Shown here: piece after piece, positions 1-5,442 of the stretch
Numbering within the stretch: position 1 is the stretch's first letter
How the letters are laid out: every line of letters starts with the position of its first letter
Origin: Candidatus Avipropionibacterium avicola
GTDB taxonomy: Bacteria; Actinomycetota; Actinomycetes; Propionibacteriales; Propionibacteriaceae
Direction of reading: 5' to 3'
Length of the DNA stretch: 10,546 bases
Assembly (NCBI GenBank): GCA_018715445.1
Contig: DVLP01000271.1
Coordinates: 1 to 10,546, forward strand
Translations under genes and position numbers: made by a program
The notes under the pieces: model-generated
The model's input: the letters and a program-made list of their open reading frames with translations, nothing else
Database searches by the model: none
What the model was told of the DNA's origin: nothing

Positions 1-79
1 CGGTGACCGGGGAGCAGCCGATCAGGGCCAGCACCGTCGCCACGGCCACGATGGCCACACCTGCCGTACGTGAGCGCAT
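1..79 (-). CDS. Lipoprotein, N-terminal fragment (continues beyond the window edge)
   Basis: Only the first 26 codons are present and they run off the left edge, so the function cannot be told. Translated from the ATG at 79, the peptide begins MRSRTAGV, continues as a run of Ala, Val, Ile and Leu, and ends LALIGCSP. That is a bacterial lipoprotein signal peptide: a basic N-region, a hydrophobic core of about 14 residues and an LIGC lipobox with Cys22 as the lipidated residue. By family knowledge such proteins are diacylated by Lgt, cut by LspA and anchored to the outer face of the cytoplasmic membrane. A good ribosome binding site (GGAAGG, about 6 nt before the ATG) supports the start. The gene lies 86 bp downstream of the Rpf-like gene on the same strand. 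A strong hairpin lies directly before its ribosome binding site, and a TACCCT hexamer in the hairpin loop could be its own -10 box. Confidence 0.72.
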   Translation of the reverse strand, partial: MRSRTAGVAIVAVATVLALIGCSPVT

Positions 80-88
80 CACGATCCT

Positions 89-134
89 TCCCGGTCCGGG
101 TCTGCGGACAAGGGTACGCAGGCCCGGACCGGGA
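89..134 (-). terminator. Long hairpin between the Rpf-like gene and the lipoprotein gene
   Basis: Arms 89-106 and 117-134 are complementary at 17 of 18 positions around a 10-nt loop (107-116). The exception, 101/122, is A-C in minus-strand RNA. After a small internal loop, four more pairs (gatc 83-86 with gatc 136-139) extend the stem. The inner end of the arm overlaps the start of the lipoprotein Shine-Dalgarno (gggaagg). No U-tract follows. It could be a U-less terminator for the Rpf-like gene, a structure controlling lipoprotein translation, or an operator, because a TACCCT -10-like hexamer (111-116) sits exactly in the loop. The structure is certain as sequence; the role is not. Confidence 0.45.
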
Positions 135-144
135 CGATCATGCT

Positions 145-161
145 CCGGGAGTCACTCCCGG
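145..161 (-). terminator. Near-perfect palindrome just after the Rpf-like stop codon
   Basis: The sequence ccgggagt-c-actcccgg is an 8-bp inverted repeat about a single central base. It begins 4 nt after the stop codon of the Rpf-like gene (166-168). As RNA it would form about 7 G/C-rich pairs with a 3-nt loop. Position and shape suit a transcription terminator or 3'-end stabilising hairpin. There is no U-run after it, which is common in high-GC actinobacteria. Confidence 0.4.
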
Positions 162-165
162 CAGG

Positions 166-747
166 TCACTGCGGCAGGACGAGCTTCTGCCCGACCCGGA
201 TCAGGTTCGCGTTCTTGAGGCCGTTGGCCTTCACGATCGCGTTGACGCCGCCGGGCACCTTGTGGGTGTTGGCCAGCGAGTAGAGGGTGTCGCCGGACTT
301 GACGGTGATCGTCTTGGTCTTGGACTTGGGTGCCGGGTCCTTCGGCTTCGGGGCGCTGCTGCCGCCGCCGGGCATGGCGTTGGGGTCAGCGCCGCCGTTG
401 GACTTGGTCAGACCTGCCTTCTTGGAGCAGACCGGCCAGGCTCCGGGGCCCTGGGCTGCCAGCACCCGCCGCGCGATGGCGATCTGCTCGGCCTTGTACG
501 CCTTGTGGGCCTGGGAGCCGTAGGTCTTGCCACCGAATGCCTTCCAGGTCGACGGCGAGAACTGCAGGCCACCGTAGTAGCCGTTGCCGGTGTTGATGTG
601 CCAGCGATTGCTGGACTCACAGGCGGCCACGCGATCCCACACCGAGGCGTCATAGGCATCGGCCTGGGTCGGGGCCACTGCGGCCAGACCGCCGGTGGTC
701 AACGCGGCTGCGCCGAGTGCCCCAAGGACACGACGGACGAGTTTCAT
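166..747 (-). CDS. Secreted Rpf-like (transglycosylase-like) protein with C-terminal LysM domain
   Basis: A 193-residue exported protein of the resuscitation-promoting-factor type, predicted to cleave peptidoglycan glycan strands outside the cell. Residues 1-31 are a Sec signal peptide (MKLVRR, hydrophobic core, cleavage after ADA). Residues 32-110 are the lysozyme-like Rpf domain: [10 protein letters not shown] carries the expected catalytic Glu44, followed by [13 protein letters not shown], and Cys43 and Cys107 are placed for the conserved disulfide. Residues about 115-145 are a Pro/Lys/Gly/Ser linker. Residues 146-193 are a LysM domain ([10 protein letters not shown]...VGQKLVLPQ) for cell-wall binding. 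The ATG at 747 is chosen because GGGAGG lies about 9 nt upstream and the signal peptide starts there; an in-frame extension to 888 would bury the signal peptide. Rpf-plus-LysM is a common actinobacterial layout that resembles Streptomyces-type Rpfs. I give no gene symbol because numbering of rpf paralogues is not transferable. Confidence 0.92.
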   Translation of the reverse strand: MKLVRRVLGALGAAALTTGGLAAVAPTQADAYDASVWDRVAACESSNRWHINTGNGYYGGLQFSPSTWKAFGGKTYGSQAHKAYKAEQIAIARRVLAAQGPGAWPVCSKKAGLTKSNGGADPNAMPGGGSSAPKPKDPAPKSKTKTITVKSGDTLYSLANTHKVPGGVNAIVKANGLKNANLIRVGQKLVLPQ

Positions 748-927
748 AGGTCGTACCTCCCCTGTGGCACCCACCGGACAGCCGGCCTCCGACGCACCCG
801 GGACCTTCCCGACCATGGGCGGCCGTCGCGGGGTCAGTGCCAGGCGGCCACGTGCTGCTCCCGGCTTCCCGACCGGGCCGTTCGGCAATCGACCGCGGAA
901 CTGTCTCGACGGTCGGTCTGCCGACAG
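748..927 (-). promoter_or_regulatory. Long GC-rich 5' leader of the Rpf-like gene, possible riboswitch
   Basis: If the promoter at 934-963 is right, the transcript has an untranslated leader of about 180 nt. Rpf genes in Actinobacteria are often preceded by c-di-AMP (ydaO-type) riboswitches, so a structured leader is expected here. What I see: a TTGCCGAAC element (881-889, read on the minus strand) like the 5' GCCGAA motif of that class, then GC-rich hairpins such as cccgg/ccggg and ggga/tccc. What I do not see: the GGGGUGAAUC and CCGACAGCUAAC motifs, which should be well conserved. A GGCACUGACCCCGC stretch loosely recalls the cobalamin-riboswitch core but lacks the rest of it. The riboswitch assignment is therefore weak. 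Confidence 0.25.
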
Positions 928-933
928 CTGAGC

Positions 934-963
934 ACGCTAGACACCGCTGGTCGGGGCGCGCAA
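934..963 (-). promoter_or_regulatory. Candidate promoter of the Rpf-like gene
   Basis: Reading the minus strand, TTGCGC (958-963) and TAGCGT (934-939) are separated by 18 nt. They resemble housekeeping -35 and -10 boxes (TTGACA and TANNNT). Transcription would start near 927, giving the long leader described above. It is the best -35/-10 pair I found in the upstream region by eye. Confidence 0.4.
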
Positions 964-1012
964 GCCCCCTGGAGGACGGGCTCAGGCGGGAAGGACGGGC
1001 CTCACGAGTTCG

Positions 1013-1080
1013 CAAAGTGACCGGCGGGGCCCGTTTTCAGCCGTGATGAGGCCGGATCTGCCCCGTCACCGGTCACTTTG
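1013..1080. repeat. Large inverted repeat between the DoxX and Rpf-like genes
   Basis: The arms caaagtgaccgg (1013-1024) and ccggtcactttg (1069-1080) are perfectly complementary over 12 bp. Six further inner pairs, cggggc (1025-1030) with gccccg (1060-1065), continue the stem after a 3-nt bulge on one side, leaving a 29-nt loop. The structure lies about 120 bp past the DoxX stop and 50 bp before the candidate Rpf promoter. It could be the end of the DoxX transcript or a protein-binding site. No U-tract flanks it on either strand. Confidence 0.6.
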
Positions 1081-1131
1081 GCAACATCGGGCCAGTTCGT
1101 CTCCACCGCTGGTTGAGACTTCGACCGATCC

Positions 1132-1151
1132 GTCCGTCCTGCGGGACGGGC
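1132..1151 (-). terminator. Weak candidate terminator hairpin after DoxX
   Basis: The sequence ccgtcc-tgcg-ggacgg (1134-1149) forms six pairs with a 4-nt loop, extended by one wobble and one more pair, about 50 nt past the DoxX stop codon. No U-tract follows. The rest of 1152-1200 is G/C-rich low-complexity sequence (ggccgggcc-like words) in which I see no gene. Confidence 0.25.
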
Positions 1152-1200
1152 TCGATTGGGGACGGGCCAGGTGGGCCGGGCCAGACCGGGCCGAGGGCGC

Positions 1201-2280
1201 TCAGGCCTCCTCGGACTCCAGCCCGCTGGGACGGTCGCGACGGAACAGCCGGTCCAGCGACCAACCGCCGGCACCCAGGCACAGGAACAGCACGCCGGCA
1301 CCGGCCAGGATCAGTTCGAGCTCGCCCTCGACGCCACTGGCACCAGCGGCGAGCGGGTTCGGCACCTCGGTCCACTTGACCATCAGCAGGGCGCCCACCC
1401 CGATCAGCAGCATGCCGATCCCGGCGAACCGGGTGAGGAAGCCGAAGATCAGCGAGACCGCGATCATCACCTCGGCGACCCCGGTGGCGATGGCCAGGGC
1501 CGAGGCCGCCGGCAACGGCATGCCGAGCAACTGCAGACTGTCGAAGAACTGCGCCGTCTGGTCCATCGACAGCAGCTTCTGCACGCCGTGGGCACCGAAG
1601 GCGACCGCAAGGGTCCAGCGCAGCACCAGCAGCCCGAGCGATCCGAAGAACCGGTCGGTGACCGGCGTCAGCTGACGGCGTTCCTTGCGAGTGAGGGGCT
1701 TGGCAGCAGTGGTGGTCGCAGCGGCGGCACCGGAGCCCCCCGCCCCCGCTGGGGCAACGGGCTCGTTCTGGCCGGTGGCGGCCTCGTGCTCGGCACGGAT
1801 CGCCGCCAACCGCTCCCGCTCACCCTGGCGGTCCTGACGGGCGTACAACTCGTCGCGGGTGATGCGGTGCTCGACGTCGGGATCGCCCTCGGCGGCCGGC
1901 ATGACCATGGTCGCGTCGCCACTGTCGGCCTGCTCGTAGGTCGCGTCGCCACCGGTGTCGGTCAGCACGGTGGTCTGATCGTCGGCCGGGTCGGTCCCCA
2001 CCGTCGCACGCTCAACCGTCGCACCGTCATCGGCGACAGCGCTGTCGTGCCCGGCCACGCCGGCGACGGTGTCGTCCTGCTCGGCCACACCGGCGTCGCG
2101 ACCCTGCTCGGGTACCCCGGCCGGAGTCACGGTGTCGTTGGGCATGGGGGGAGGCTGGGAGACGCCGGACGAGGACTCGGACACGGACTCAGCCGTGGGC
2201 TGGCCCGGGTCCTGGGGCAGGTCGGACGCCGTGGTGTCGGGCGTGACGGGCGAACCCGTCTCGTTGGACGGCTGGGACAT
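1201..2280 (-). CDS. DoxX-family membrane protein with long disordered N-terminus
   Basis: A 359-residue protein in two parts. Residues 1-206 are low-complexity and acidic, rich in Thr, Asp, Val, Gly and Pro, with short echoes such as DDQTTVL and GDATMVMP; a charged stretch (RQGERERLAAIRAEHEA) and a basic TRKERRQ precede the membrane. Residues 207-359 form a DoxX domain: LLVLRWTLAVAFGAHGVQKL, then SALAIATGVAEVMIAVSLIF, GMLLIGVGALLMV and LILAGAGVLFLCL, making four membrane segments, with a short charged cytoplasmic tail. DoxX proteins are small inner-membrane proteins linked in some bacteria to quinone-dependent oxidation or thiol/oxidative stress; the specific role here is unknown. The ATG at 2280 has GAGGAGGG about 6 nt upstream; the ATG at 2304 has no such site. 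The usual family length is about 130-180 residues, so the N-terminal extension is unusual. Confidence 0.85.
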   Translation of the reverse strand: MSQPSNETGSPVTPDTTASDLPQDPGQPTAESVSESSSGVSQPPPMPNDTVTPAGVPEQGRDAGVAEQDDTVAGVAGHDSAVADDGATVERATVGTDPADDQTTVLTDTGGDATYEQADSGDATMVMPAAEGDPDVEHRITRDELYARQDRQGERERLAAIRAEHEAATGQNEPVAPAGAGGSGAAAATTTAAKPLTRKERRQLTPVTDRFFGSLGLLVLRWTLAVAFGAHGVQKLLSMDQTAQFFDSLQLLGMPLPAASALAIATGVAEVMIAVSLIFGFLTRFAGIGMLLIGVGALLMVKWTEVPNPLAAGASGVEGELELILAGAGVLFLCLGAGGWSLDRLFRRDRPSGLESEEA

Positions 2281-2404
2281 GGCGTTCCCTCCTCGACAAG
2301 GCATGGACGTCTATCATCGTGCCACTGCTACGGCGGCGAATCGGGGAAGGCACGCGGGCAAGACCGAATCGCAGGAGCCCGAACCTTCACCGATCCCCCT
2401 CGGT

Positions 2405-2410
2405 TAGGGT
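2405..2410 (+). promoter_or_regulatory. -10-like box giving a probable leaderless mRNA for the HAD gene
   Basis: TAGGGT fits the actinobacterial TANNNT -10 pattern and ends 6 nt before the ATG at 2417, so transcription would start at or next to the start codon. No Shine-Dalgarno is visible before this ATG, which agrees with a leaderless message. No clear -35 was found. The surrounding gap (2281-2416) is a divergent promoter region shared with the DoxX gene. Confidence 0.4.
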
Positions 2411-2416
2411 CTCGGC

Positions 2417-3028
2417 ATGACCCAGCGGCCGAGCCTTGTCCTGTGGGATGCCGACGGCGTCCTGCAACACCCCCGTTCCGGTTGGCGGGACCGGCTGTCA
2501 GCGATGGGTGGGGCCGGGTTCGACCTGGCCTGTTTCGCGGCAGAGCAGGCCCCGCTGCGCGGCGAGGGCGACTTCGCCGAGGCGATCGCCGAGCTGGTGG
2601 CCGAGCGCGGGCTCGACGTCGATCCCGCCGAGGTCGCCGGGATCTGGCGCGGTATCGACCTGGACCCGGAGGCACTGGAGCTGGTCGCCGAGGTCCGTGC
2701 CAGTGGCGTCCGCAGCGTCCTGGCCACCAACCAGCAGGCCTACCGGTGGACCCACATGCGCGACGAGCTGGGCCATCCGGACCGGTTCGACGCGTTGTAC
2801 GTGTCGTGCGAGCTGGGTGTCACCAAGCCCGATCCCGACTACTTCCGGGCCATCCTGCGCGCCGAGCAGGTCGAGCCGGGCGAGGCGCTGTTCATCGACG
2901 ACGCACCCCACAATGTCGAGTCGGCTGCCGGGCTGGGTCTCAACGCCGTACGTCATGACCCGGCCGACGGGGCGGCAGGTCTGCGCCGGATCCTGCGCGA
3001 CCACGGACTGGTCCCGGTCGAGGCCTGA
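2417..3028 (+). CDS. HAD-superfamily hydrolase (subfamily IA type)
   Basis: A 203-residue, probably cytosolic phosphatase-like enzyme. All four HAD motifs are visible: motif I WDADGVL with nucleophile Asp11 and acid/base Asp13, motif II LATN with Thr104, motif III VTKPDPDYF with Lys137, and motif IV FIDDAPHN with Asp161 and Asp162 for Mg2+. A helical cap (about residues 17-90) lies between motifs I and II, as in subfamily IA, which includes phosphoglycolate and epoxide-hydrolase-like members. The KPDP and FIDDAPHNVESA patterns are typical of small IA (variant 3) proteins. The substrate cannot be told from sequence. The gene is divergent from the DoxX gene and converges on holB with stop codons only 20 bp apart. 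The ATG at 2417 is preferred because the -10-like TAGGGT makes it a good leaderless start and motif I begins at residue 9. Confidence 0.88.
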   Translation: MTQRPSLVLWDADGVLQHPRSGWRDRLSAMGGAGFDLACFAAEQAPLRGEGDFAEAIAELVAERGLDVDPAEVAGIWRGIDLDPEALELVAEVRASGVRSVLATNQQAYRWTHMRDELGHPDRFDALYVSCELGVTKPDPDYFRAILRAEQVEPGEALFIDDAPHNVESAAGLGLNAVRHDPADGAAGLRRILRDHGLVPVEA

Positions 3029-3050
3029 CCTCCTGACGAACAGGGGCCTC
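3020..3050. terminator. Compact bidirectional hairpin spanning both convergent stop codons
   Basis: gaggcc (3020-3025) pairs with ggcctc (3045-3050). An inner cctg (3032-3035) pairs with cagg (3041-3044) around a 5-nt loop, with a 6-nt bulge on one side. The structure covers the gap between the HAD gene stop (3026-3028) and the holB stop (3049-3051), so one hairpin could end both transcripts. There is no clear U-tract. Confidence 0.4.
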
Positions 3051-4236
3051 AGGGGTCGACCAACCGCACCAGCAGGGCTTCCACCGCGAGCAGTGGGGCC
3101 ACATTGCCCTCCAGCGCGGTCCGACAACCCAGGATGGCGTCGATCCGTCGTACGGTCTGGTCCGGGCCGTCACGGCCGGCGACCTCGGTGATCTGGTCGA
3201 GCAGTTCGATGTTGACCAACTCGGCCTGGGAGCCCGTCTGCACCGCGAGCACATCGCGGTAGTACGCGGTGAGCTCGGTCAGCGCCTGGTCGAGGGCGTC
3301 ACGCTGGTAGCGCTTCTGCCGGGCCTTCTGCTGGTCGGCCAGCTCCTTGAGCGCGGCCTGGGCGTTGCGGGCCCGGATGCCGCGGGTCCCCATCCCCAAC
3401 GACTCCGACAACTCGGCGGTCTCGGTCTCGTCGAGCGCTGCGGTGGCGGCAGCCGCGTCGGCTGCGGAGGTCTCTACCAGACGCTGGGCGTGGGTCAGGC
3501 ACTGGGCCAGGCCCCGCAGCTGGTACGGGATGGTGAGGATCTCGCGACGGCGGGCCCAGATGTCGGCATCGCGGGCCAGCAGCCGTGCCCGGCCGATGTG
3601 GCCCTGGGCTGCGCGGGCCGCCCGATCGGCGTCAACCGGGTCGATCCCGTCGCGATCGACCAACAGATGTGCCACCGCGGCGGTCGCCGGGGTGCGCAGT
3701 GTGATCAGGCGGCAGCGGGACCGGATGGTCGGCACCACGTCGTCGACGGTCGGGGCGCACAGCAGCCACACGGTCCGTGGGGCAGGCTCCTCGATGCTCT
3801 TGAGCAGCGCGTTGGCGCCCTGCTCGGTCATCCGGTCCGAGTCCTCCACCACCAGCACCTGGTGCTGACCGAGCGAGGGGCTCATCGCGGCTCGACGGAC
3901 CAGGTCACGGATCTCGGCGACACCGATCGACAACTTGTCGGTGCGGACCAGGGTGACATCGGGGTGGGCTCCGCTGATCGCCGTACGGCACTGGGTGCAG
4001 TCGCCACAGCCACCATCGGGGCACTGCAGGGCCGCCGCGAAGGCACGGGCGGTGTTGGACCGCCCCGATCCGGGCGGGCCGGTGATCAACCAAGCATGGG
4101 TCATCGCGTGGCGATCACCCTCGACCGCCCGCTTCAGCGAGGCGACGGCCTTCTCCTGGCCGACCAGGTCGGACCAGATCCCGGTGAGCACCTCACTGGG
4201 AGCCGCGGTGGCCGAGGTCTGGGTCATGTCCGTCAT
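3049..4236 (-). CDS. holB: DNA polymerase III subunit delta' (clamp loader)
   Basis: A 395-residue AAA+ clamp-loader subunit that helps load the sliding clamp for chromosomal replication. In order: an N-terminal IWSDLVGQEKAV motif; a P-loop-like GPPGSGRSN (residues 53-61); a four-Cys zinc site at Cys72, Cys77, Cys80 and Cys83 (CPDGGCGDCTQC); a Walker B-like VLVVEDSDRM around residues 127-136 followed by ANALLKSIEEP; and the SRC motif (173-175). The C-terminal third is helical, as expected for the collar domain. The P-loop Lys is replaced by Arg59, which agrees with delta' being a stator that does not hydrolyse ATP; as I recall, other actinobacterial delta' proteins share this. Tau/gamma is less likely because the P-loop is degenerate and there is no C-terminal extension. 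The start is ATG 4236; ATG 4227 and a GTG at 4266 are also in frame, and none has a strong ribosome binding site. Confidence 0.92.
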   Translation of the reverse strand: MTDMTQTSATAAPSEVLTGIWSDLVGQEKAVASLKRAVEGDRHAMTHAWLITGPPGSGRSNTARAFAAALQCPDGGCGDCTQCRTAISGAHPDVTLVRTDKLSIGVAEIRDLVRRAAMSPSLGQHQVLVVEDSDRMTEQGANALLKSIEEPAPRTVWLLCAPTVDDVVPTIRSRCRLITLRTPATAAVAHLLVDRDGIDPVDADRAARAAQGHIGRARLLARDADIWARRREILTIPYQLRGLAQCLTHAQRLVETSAADAAAATAALDETETAELSESLGMGTRGIRARNAQAALKELADQQKARQKRYQRDALDQALTELTAYYRDVLAVQTGSQAELVNIELLDQITEVAGRDGPDQTVRRIDAILGCRTALEGNVAPLLAVEALLVRLVDP

Positions 4237-4306
4237 TGTGCCCTGCCCCGACGACAGTCGGAGCACTAGGCTCGGTCACACAGTTCCCGTCGAGAGGAGT
4301 ACGACG
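4237..4306. promoter_or_regulatory. Divergent promoter region between holB and the thiamine-binding-fold gene
   Basis: This 70-bp gap must drive both genes if they are not read from further away. TAGGCT (4267-4272) is a plausible -10 for the plus-strand gene, which then has a strong Shine-Dalgarno (agaggag, 4293-4299). On the minus strand TAGTGC (4263-4268) overlaps it as a possible holB -10. The -35 boxes are poor, so the assignment is tentative. Confidence 0.3.
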
Positions 4307-4624
4307 ATGTTGGTGGCATTTTCGGTGGCCCCCAGTGGTGCCGGCGCCAGCCCGGACGGTTCGGTCCACGAGGCTGTCGCCGCGGCGGTCAAGGTCGTCC
4401 GGGACTCGGGCCTGCCCAACCGGACCTCGAGCATGTTCACCGAACTCGAGGGCAGCTGGGACGAGGTCTTCGACGTGGTCAAGCGGGCCACCGACGCCGT
4501 CGCGCCGTTCGGCTCGCGCATCTCGCTCGTCATCAAGGCCGACATCCGCCCCGGCCACGAAGGGGAAATCGACGGCAAGCTCGAACGACTGGAGCGCGCG
4601 ATCGAGGCCGGTACGCAACCGTGA
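4307..4624 (+). CDS. MTH1187/YqgV-type thiamine-binding-fold protein
   Basis: A 105-residue cytosolic protein matching the thiamine-binding/DUF77 family pattern throughout: MLVAFSVAPSG at the start, VVRDSGLPNRTSSMFTELEG in the middle (residues 30-49), WDEVFDVVKRA (51-61) and IKADIRPG (76-83) near the end. Family members form ferredoxin-like-fold oligomers and some bind thiamine or a thiamine-related molecule; many are found outside thiamine operons and their exact role is unsettled. The length matches the family norm of about 100. The ATG at 4307 has an excellent ribosome binding site (agaggag, 7 nt away), so an upstream in-frame extension back to 3935 through holB is rejected. It is divergent from holB and converges on the HxlR gene. 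Nothing else in the window belongs to thiamine metabolism. Confidence 0.88.
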   Translation: MLVAFSVAPSGAGASPDGSVHEAVAAAVKVVRDSGLPNRTSSMFTELEGSWDEVFDVVKRATDAVAPFGSRISLVIKADIRPGHEGEIDGKLERLERAIEAGTQP

Positions 4625-4641
4625 TCTGACGTGGGCGCCGG

Positions 4642-4679
4642 TCCCGTCAGGTCAGTCCCGTCAGGTCGTTCCCGTCAGG
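4642..4679. repeat. 14-bp tandem repeat, 2.7 copies
   Basis: The unit tcccgtcaggtcag (4642-4655) is followed by tcccgtcaggtcgt (4656-4669) and a partial tcccgtcagg (4670-4679). The last copy contains the stop codon of the minus-strand HxlR gene (4675-4677). The array fills most of the convergent gap after the thiamine-binding-fold gene. The cause could be replication slippage; no hairpin strong enough for a clear terminator was seen. Confidence 0.75.
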
Positions 4680-5364
4680 GCGCGAAGGCGCCCGCATCCT
4701 CGAGCACCCCTGCGTACGCGTCGACCAGGCGCTGCGCCACGGCCGTGTCGCCGGCCACCTCCATGGAGTCAAGACCACTGTCCTGGTAGAGCACGTTGGC
4801 CCAGGTGGAGGAATCGCCGGCAATGGTCACGACAGCCTCCGGGGCCTCACCGCGTGCGATGGACAGCCGCTCCCCCCAGTGCAGCCGGTACCGATACCGT
4901 TCCGCCGTTGGATCCACCCGCAGGTCGGCCAGTCGCAGCTCCACGGTCAGCGGAGGGTCCATGGTGAGCGGGCGGGCCATGGTCAGCATGGACTGCACGA
5001 TCGCATCGGGTGTCAACCCGCACCCGTCGACGTCACGCACCGGCGACCTCAGCGCCCAGCGAGCCAACGACTCGAAGACCGGCCGCAGTTCGGCTGCCCA
5101 TTCCGTGACGGCGTAGACACTGACGCGGGCGGGAGCGGGCAGCGTCGTCCGCCGGATCAGACCTGACGTCTCGAGCTGGCGCAGCCGTGCCGTCAGGACC
5201 GCTGGGGTGATGCCGCGCACGGCGGCCTCGAGTTCGGCGAAGCGCTTCGGGGCGAGCATCAGCTCACGCAGGACGGGGTAGGTCCATCGATCCCCGAGCA
5301 GCTCCATCGCGTGCGAGGTGGCGCAGGCATCCCCCTGGGCGGCGTACGACCGTTTGATCGGCAT
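4675..5364 (-). CDS. HxlR-family transcriptional regulator with SCP2-like C-terminal domain
   Basis: A 229-residue DNA-binding protein. Residues 1-105 are an HxlR/MarR-like winged helix: KRSYAAQGDACATSHAMELLGDRW at the start, VLRELMLAPKRFAELEAAV, then the recognition segment GITPAVLTARLRQLETSGLI and a wing RRTTLPAPARVSVYAVTEWA. Residues about 118-225 resemble the SCP2/sterol-carrier-like domain that some actinobacterial HxlR proteins carry (PLTVELRLADL, EAVVTIAGDSSTWANVL, MEVAGDTAVAQRLVDAY). That fold binds hydrophobic ligands, so a lipophilic effector is a fair inference. The gene is divergent from the alpha/beta hydrolase with a palindromic operator between them, so it probably represses both. 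The start is ATG 5364, which leaves the usual short MPIKRSY N-terminus; ATG 5373 (three residues longer, possibly leaderless) is nearly as good. The final codons lie in the 14-bp tandem repeat. Confidence 0.88.
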   Translation of the reverse strand: MPIKRSYAAQGDACATSHAMELLGDRWTYPVLRELMLAPKRFAELEAAVRGITPAVLTARLRQLETSGLIRRTTLPAPARVSVYAVTEWAAELRPVFESLARWALRSPVRDVDGCGLTPDAIVQSMLTMARPLTMDPPLTVELRLADLRVDPTAERYRYRLHWGERLSIARGEAPEAVVTIAGDSSTWANVLYQDSGLDSMEVAGDTAVAQRLVDAYAGVLEDAGAFAP

Positions 5365-5399
5365 GCCGCCCATGATCGCACTATGGACGCCGAAGTGCC

Positions 5400-5418
5400 A
5401 ACTATGTTAGACATAGTT
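5400..5418. promoter_or_regulatory. Palindromic operator between the HxlR gene and the hydrolase
   Basis: AACTATGT-TAG-ACATAGTT is a perfect 8-bp inverted repeat with a 3-nt spacer, standing out as AT-rich in a GC-rich window. A further half-site ACTATG lies at 5380-5385, exactly 21 bp (two helical turns) from the matching half-site at 5401-5406. Possible -10 boxes overlap the palindrome on both strands (TATGTT at 5403-5408 for the hydrolase, TAACAT at 5404-5409 for the regulator), so a dimer bound here would block both promoters. The most likely binding protein is the adjacent HxlR regulator. Confidence 0.75.
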
Positions 5419-5442
5419 CGACATCGAACCTCAAGGAGCCCC

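Noticed and set aside
748..888. N-terminal extension of the Rpf-like protein
   Set aside because: It is in frame but would bury a clear signal peptide and lacks a ribosome binding site. The ATG at 747 has a good one.
921..942. Plus-strand ccgacagctgagcacgctag resembling the 3' motif of ydaO riboswitches
   Set aside because: It is on the wrong strand for the Rpf-like gene, no plus-strand gene follows, and the companion motifs are absent. Probably chance.
70..1020. A 316-codon plus-strand open frame opposite the Rpf-like gene
   Set aside because: The Rpf-like gene has a signal peptide, catalytic Glu, LysM domain and ribosome binding site; the opposite frame has none of these.
1156..2958. A 600-codon open frame on the plus strand across the DoxX gene and into the HAD gene
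   Set aside because: It is antisense to DoxX and out of frame with the HAD gene, has low-complexity Gly/Arg/Val composition, no ribosome binding site and no recognisable domain. Long antisense frames are expected at this GC content.
3935..4306. Upstream extension of the thiamine-binding-fold gene
   Set aside because: It would lie antisense in holB. The family N-terminus MLVAFSVAP starts exactly at 4307 behind a strong ribosome binding site.
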